DNA of 64,000 bases from Hyphomicrobium sp. ghe19 (GTDB lineage: Bacteria; Pseudomonadota; Alphaproteobacteria; Rhizobiales; Hyphomicrobiaceae), in contig NZ_LR743509.1 of the NCBI RefSeq assembly GCF_902712875.1, positions 558,001 through 622,000 on the forward strand, in the 5' to 3' direction. Each line of letters begins with the position of its first letter. The first letter of the stretch is position 1. Below the pieces are notes generated by a model that was given only the letters and a program-made list of their open reading frames with translations, was not told where the DNA came from and did no database searches. Positions 60,767 through 64,000 of the stretch are shown piece after piece. A program made the position numbers and the translations under genes.

Positions 60767-61201
60767 TCAGCGGTCGCCTTTGATGTAATGTTCGAGCTGC
60801 TCGATAATGTACTTTTGATCTGCAATGACGCTTTTGACCAAATCGCCTATCGAAACCAATCCGACAAGCGTCGTGTGCTCAAGGACAGGAAGATGGCGAA
60901 CAGACTTCGCTGTCATGATCGCCATGCACTCTTCGACGGTTTGATCGAGTCGGGTGCAGATGATTGTCGTCGACATGATCTCCCGCACTAGCGTTCTGGG
61001 AGAGGTCCGCCCCTTCAACACGATCTTTCGCGCGTAGTCTCGTTCGGTGATGATCCCGGTGAGATTGCCATCGTCGATGACGACTAACGCCCCAATGTGA
61101 TGCTTCGCCATCATCTCGAGTGCGGTCAGCACGGAAGCGTCTGGATGAATATGATAGACTTCACGCCCTTTCTGTTCGAGCACATCTCTTACGGTTGCCA
61201 T
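60767..61201 (-). CDS. Tandem CBS-domain protein
   Basis: A 144-residue cytoplasmic protein made of two CBS domains: VYHIHPDASVLTALEMMAKH...VVIDDGNLTGIITERDYARK and STTIICTRLDQTVEECMAIM...RHLPVLEHTTLVGLVSIGDLV. A CBS pair binds adenine nucleotides and usually regulates a partner. GITERDY and GLVSIGDLV are typical of the stand-alone stress class. It sits with SDR, kinase-like and SPW genes in a probable stress cluster. Confidence 0.9.
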   Translation of the reverse strand: MATVRDVLEQKGREVYHIHPDASVLTALEMMAKHHIGALVVIDDGNLTGIITERDYARKIVLKGRTSPRTLVREIMSTTIICTRLDQTVEECMAIMTAKSVRHLPVLEHTTLVGLVSIGDLVKSVIADQKYIIEQLEHYIKGDR

Positions 61202-61272
61202 CTTACGTTACCTCTCGAGATCTTGCGGCAACCATCCACGGGTATCTTAAAAACCTCATCCGTTACGGAGGC

Positions 61273-62001
61273 TCAAATCCCCCCTCCAGTGACTGCTAGG
61301 ACTTGCCCTGTCACTCCGGCAGACGCGTCGCTTGCCAGAAACGCAACGGCTTGAGCAACATCATCGCGTCTCGCCCAATGCTTGAGGTCTTTGGGCTTCA
61401 TTGCGGCGATGTTGGATTCGGTATCTACGAGTCCGGGCGCTACAGCATTGACTCGGATACCCACGTCACGACCTTCGAGTGCGAACGTTCTGGTAAGGGC
61501 CTCGATGCCCGCTTTGGCGCAATTGTAGGCGACCATATTGGCCTGAGGCAGTCCGGCACGGGCGAAGTTGATGATGGTTCCACCCCCACTATCCCGCATG
61601 CGGATAAAGGCGGCGCGCGAGCATAAAAATGACGACAAAAGATTGTTGCTCATTTCATGCTGCCAGTCGGCCAAGGAGTGCTCTACTGCCGGCTTGTAAA
61701 CCGTGAGCCCACCCGCCAAGTTCACCAGAATATCGATTCGACCGTATTCCCGAATCGTCTGATCGATCGCCTCGTCCACTTCTTGCTCGTTGGACAGATC
61801 GGCGGCCAGCGCCAGAACGCGAGCACCCCTTGAGCGAAGCTCTGCCGCCCGTGCCTCGACATTGGCCCGATTGCGAGCCGAGATTGCGAGACTCGCGCCA
61901 AGTTCGGCCAGCGCTTGGCATGCCGCAACCCCGATCTGTCCGCTCTTACTAACCCCCGTGACAAGAGCGATCTTGCCGTTCAACCCGCTCGCCATGGCCA
62001 T
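61273..62001 (-). CDS. SDR-family oxidoreductase lacking the usual catalytic Ser
   Basis: A 242-residue Rossmann protein. The nucleotide loop reads TGVSKSGQIG, spaced differently from the classical TGxxxGxG. ILVNLAGG replaces NNAG, and YNCAK supplies the catalytic Tyr and Lys. At the Ser position, IINFARAG stands where classical enzymes have IINISSxAG, so the catalytic Ser seems replaced by Ala. It ends with VTGQVLAVTGGGI, as in FabG-like proteins. Either another residue takes over or activity is reduced. Substrate unknown. Likely cotranscribed with the upstream kinase-like gene (44 bases). Confidence 0.87.
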   Translation of the reverse strand: MAMASGLNGKIALVTGVSKSGQIGVAACQALAELGASLAISARNRANVEARAAELRSRGARVLALAADLSNEQEVDEAIDQTIREYGRIDILVNLAGGLTVYKPAVEHSLADWQHEMSNNLLSSFLCSRAAFIRMRDSGGGTIINFARAGLPQANMVAYNCAKAGIEALTRTFALEGRDVGIRVNAVAPGLVDTESNIAAMKPKDLKHWARRDDVAQAVAFLASDASAGVTGQVLAVTGGGI

Positions 62002-62045
62002 CTCCTGTTACCCCTCTGTCTCTAGATCGGAGTGCAGATTGACAG

Positions 62046-62876
62046 TCAGTCCTCATGCGGAACGAATGCAACATGAGCGACCTTGCTCTCGACTGATGTC
62101 ACACCTTCCACGCCCTGTAGCAAACGCACGGCTTCAACGATCATCTGTTCATCCGTCGTTGCTCCCGTGAGCAGCACCTTGCCGCTGAAAACATGCACGT
62201 CAAAGCAATTTTGAGTGGAATTGGCGCCGAACTGTCGTTCCACGGCAGTCCGCGCGCGAAGCGAGATGATCTGGTCCATCAGCACGCCGCGGGATCTTGC
62301 GGTCTCCTGAAATGTCGAGCTCTCCGCCAGGCGAACGATATGTTCGACGCAATCTGCCACCGGGACCCGCGCGGTATTTAGCACGATCGCATAGAGCGAC
62401 GGATACTCCCAGTCGACGCCAAAGAGCCTTTGTATTGTTCGATTGTGAGCAGCGTCGCTGCGCTCGATTTCTCGCCGTGCGTTTGCGGCGATCCCAATGC
62501 CGAGCCGCTCGATCAGGACACTTTCGCGAAATAGCATCGGCGCGCAGATGCGCACGCATATGACATGCGGAACGGACTTCAGGAGGTAAGTGGCGCCCCA
62601 GCCCCTGATCAGGACGTTTCCCTTCGCCGCCAATTCCAGGATTTCTTGAGCCGTATACCGGGACATTCGCTTGCGATCGAGCGTCCACCGCTCAAACAAC
62701 GACGTCTCGCCTTCGAGAAATCGATGCACCTCGGTTTCCGGCATGCCGGCTCGGTCGGCGATGTCATGCTCGACGATCTCATGGTGAACGATAGCGAGGC
62801 CCAATCGATTTGCGAGGCCCGCCGCAACTTCACTTCCGCGCGTCGCCGTTTCGCGCGTCATGGCAATGACAGCCAT
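62046..62876 (-). CDS. Cytidylate-kinase-like protein fused to a BON domain
   Basis: A 276-residue protein. The N-terminal part (about 1-190) is of the cytidylate kinase-like family: AMTRETATRGSEVAAGLANR as an altered P-loop region, then NVLIRGWGATYLL and VCVRI-type segments. The C-terminal 70 residues (about 200-270) read DVHVFSGKVLLTGATTDEQM, then AVRLLQGVEGVTSVESK, a BON domain usually found in envelope proteins. AGGAGG lies five bases before the ATG at 62876. No classical Walker GxxGxGKS is visible, so kinase activity is doubtful. The combination is unusual. Confidence 0.83.
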   Translation of the reverse strand: MAVIAMTRETATRGSEVAAGLANRLGLAIVHHEIVEHDIADRAGMPETEVHRFLEGETSLFERWTLDRKRMSRYTAQEILELAAKGNVLIRGWGATYLLKSVPHVICVRICAPMLFRESVLIERLGIGIAANARREIERSDAAHNRTIQRLFGVDWEYPSLYAIVLNTARVPVADCVEHIVRLAESSTFQETARSRGVLMDQIISLRARTAVERQFGANSTQNCFDVHVFSGKVLLTGATTDEQMIVEAVRLLQGVEGVTSVESKVAHVAFVPHED

Positions 62877-63221
62877 CGTATCCTCCTTTGCGGCATCGCG
62901 TGCCGGAGGATGTGCTTGTGGGCCCGACGGCCCGCCAAGCAACAATGCAGATACTTAGACCTCGCGCTCGCCGCTCAATGGATCCATTCGGAAAATTTTA
63001 GGCCGTTGTTTGCGCCCCCGCAACTCGGAGGGAGTGCCGCGCCAGGGTTACTGAAGCTCGGCTCGGGCGGTGTATTGCATCGCGGTAACGCGGGCGCGAT
63101 CGATCCAATTTTCCGATTCCGGCGTCCCCGTCCTTGAACGCGCTAGACGGTCAATTACTTCAAATACACAGACGCGAATCCCCCTGCTGGGACTCGCGAT
63201 GTCAACCAGAGGAGGTTGGCA
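62877..63221. other. Intergenic region, nothing recognised
   Basis: About 345 bases between divergent genes. No RNA gene, terminator or repeat was recognised. Confidence 0.4.
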
Positions 63222-63581
63222 ATGGATGCAAGACAAAACATCACAAGCGACTGGCAGGACTCGGTCGACGTCCTGCTCGGAATAGCGTTGTTCGTCTCAC
63301 CTTGGGCGCTGAACTATGCGACGGAAGGCAACGCAGCACTGAATGCACACATCGTCGGGGCCGTCATCACGTTGTTGGCTCTGGCGGCTCTGTTTGCCTT
63401 CCGCGTCTGGGAGGAGTGGATCAGTGCCGTCTTGGGCGCCTGGCTGATCGTAGCGCCGTGGGTGTTGAACTTCAGTGGCCATGCGGTCGCGACGCGTACT
63501 AGCCTGGTGATCGGCATCGCCGCCGTCGTGCTCGCGCTGTGGTCGGCGAACGAGCACACATCAGGCCATATGAGCGCCTGA
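63222..63581 (+). CDS. SPW-repeat membrane protein
   Basis: A 119-residue protein with four hydrophobic helices and two SPW-type motifs: FVSPWALNYA near residue 28 and IVAPWVLNFSG near 78. GAGGAGG lies six bases before the ATG at 63222. The family consists of small membrane proteins of unknown function, often in stress or hypoxia clusters. The second motif has Ala in place of Ser. Confidence 0.88.
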   Translation: MDARQNITSDWQDSVDVLLGIALFVSPWALNYATEGNAALNAHIVGAVITLLALAALFAFRVWEEWISAVLGAWLIVAPWVLNFSGHAVATRTSLVIGIAAVVLALWSANEHTSGHMSA

Positions 63582-63798
63582 GCATTTTGGGAAATGCCGA
63601 ATTTGCGGCGCTGACGGCATCGTTCGCGTCGTGTTGGCCTCCTAGCGAAATTACGGTGCAGGATTCTTCGGTTGAAGGATCGATGACCTCCTGATCTCGC
63701 GCCTTGCGGGGCGGCACTCACGCGCGAAAATCCGGGCCTCAATTCTTGATTGTTCCCGGATCGGTTTGTTGAGGATCATGCTGCTTATCGTTCGCGGC

Positions 63799-64000
63799 TC
63801 ATGCAACCTTTCGGACTGTCCCTGAGTGCATTTCACCGAGAAGCTCTCGAACGTTTTCTTCAGTTAGTGGAATTGGATTTGTGCCAGCCGTCGGGTCAAC
63901 GACCGCGAGCCTTGCGATATCTCCAAATTTCTCCTTCTCGACACCCAGATCGGCGATCGTCGCGGGGATACCTATTTCTGATCTCAATTCGAGTATCCAG
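63799..64000 (-). CDS. Iron-containing alcohol dehydrogenase, C-terminal end (cut by window edge)
   Basis: The last 66 or so residues of a gene reading in from the right edge. IGIPATIADLGVEKEKFGDI, then ARLAVVDPTAGTNPIPLTEE match the C-terminal helix bundle of group III Fe-dependent alcohol dehydrogenases, which oxidise primary alcohols or reduce aldehydes. The metal site is outside the window, so neither substrate nor integrity can be judged. It lies downstream (convergent) of the SPW gene. Confidence 0.8.
   Translation of the reverse strand, partial: WILELRSEIGIPATIADLGVEKEKFGDIARLAVVDPTAGTNPIPLTEENVRELLGEMHSGTVRKVA

Noticed and set aside
1..64000. CRISPR array, rRNA operon, intact insertion sequence or complete prophage
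   Set aside because: I looked for regularly spaced repeats, rRNA-like sequence and transposase motifs and saw none.

Overview
The window reads as one contiguous chromosome segment of a GC-rich alphaproteobacterium of the Hyphomicrobiales (Rhizobiales) type. Supporting signs are CpdR, the nucleoid protein GapR, a cysteine-free L36, DUF1036 and DUF1244 genes around pyruvate kinase, a short aa3-oxidase subunit IV next to a three-gene pnt transhydrogenase, MmgR/suhB-type small RNAs and a ROSE-like RNA thermometer. A glycerate 2-kinase of the type used in serine-cycle methylotrophs would fit a Hyphomicrobium relative, but that genus is only an inference.

Layout. 1-7.1 kb: the 5' part of gltB, a small heat-shock gene with its thermometer, a serine hydrolase, hisN, two MmgR-like sRNAs in tandem and an N-formylglutamate amidohydrolase. 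7.2-13.3 kb: cpdR and tRNA-Val(GAC), then an accessory stretch that starts with a decayed tyrosine integrase and carries an HxlR/SnoaL pair, a His-rich peptide, a DUF937 protein and a Kdo hydroxylase. 13.3-31.5 kb is mostly housekeeping: rpmJ, a TPR protein, a TAXI binding protein, pyk, DUF1036, glycerate kinase, DUF1244, gapR, oxyR, two envelope/peptidoglycan proteins, an NtrC-type regulator, pepF and kup. 31.6-37.3 kb: oxidase subunit IV, pntAA-pntAB-pntB, a YiiX-like cysteine hydrolase and an alpha/beta hydrolase. 37.3-45.2 kb: rpsU with a glycine-rich tail, a GH3 hexosaminidase, an amino-acid binding protein, a GT2 glycosyltransferase, DUF3175, cfa and a DUF374 acyltransferase.

45.2-53.6 kb is an accessory zone rich in small genes. 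Its centre is three tandem cassettes (47.58-49.15 kb). Each has a conserved upstream palindrome, a 5'-leader hairpin over the ribosome-binding site, a small secreted protein with the spacing C-x6-C-x13-C-x5-C, and its own terminator. I recognise no described family for them, and they are my best candidate for an undescribed system. 53.6-64 kb: an AI-2E-type permease, a patatin-GntP permease-phosphoesterase operon, then stress-type genes (HdeD, CBS, SDR, a cytidylate-kinase-like/BON fusion, SPW) and the 3' end of an iron-dependent alcohol dehydrogenase.

Starts were adjusted where a ribosome-binding site or signal peptide favoured a different codon. All family calls come from reading motifs and remembered family features; no search was run.
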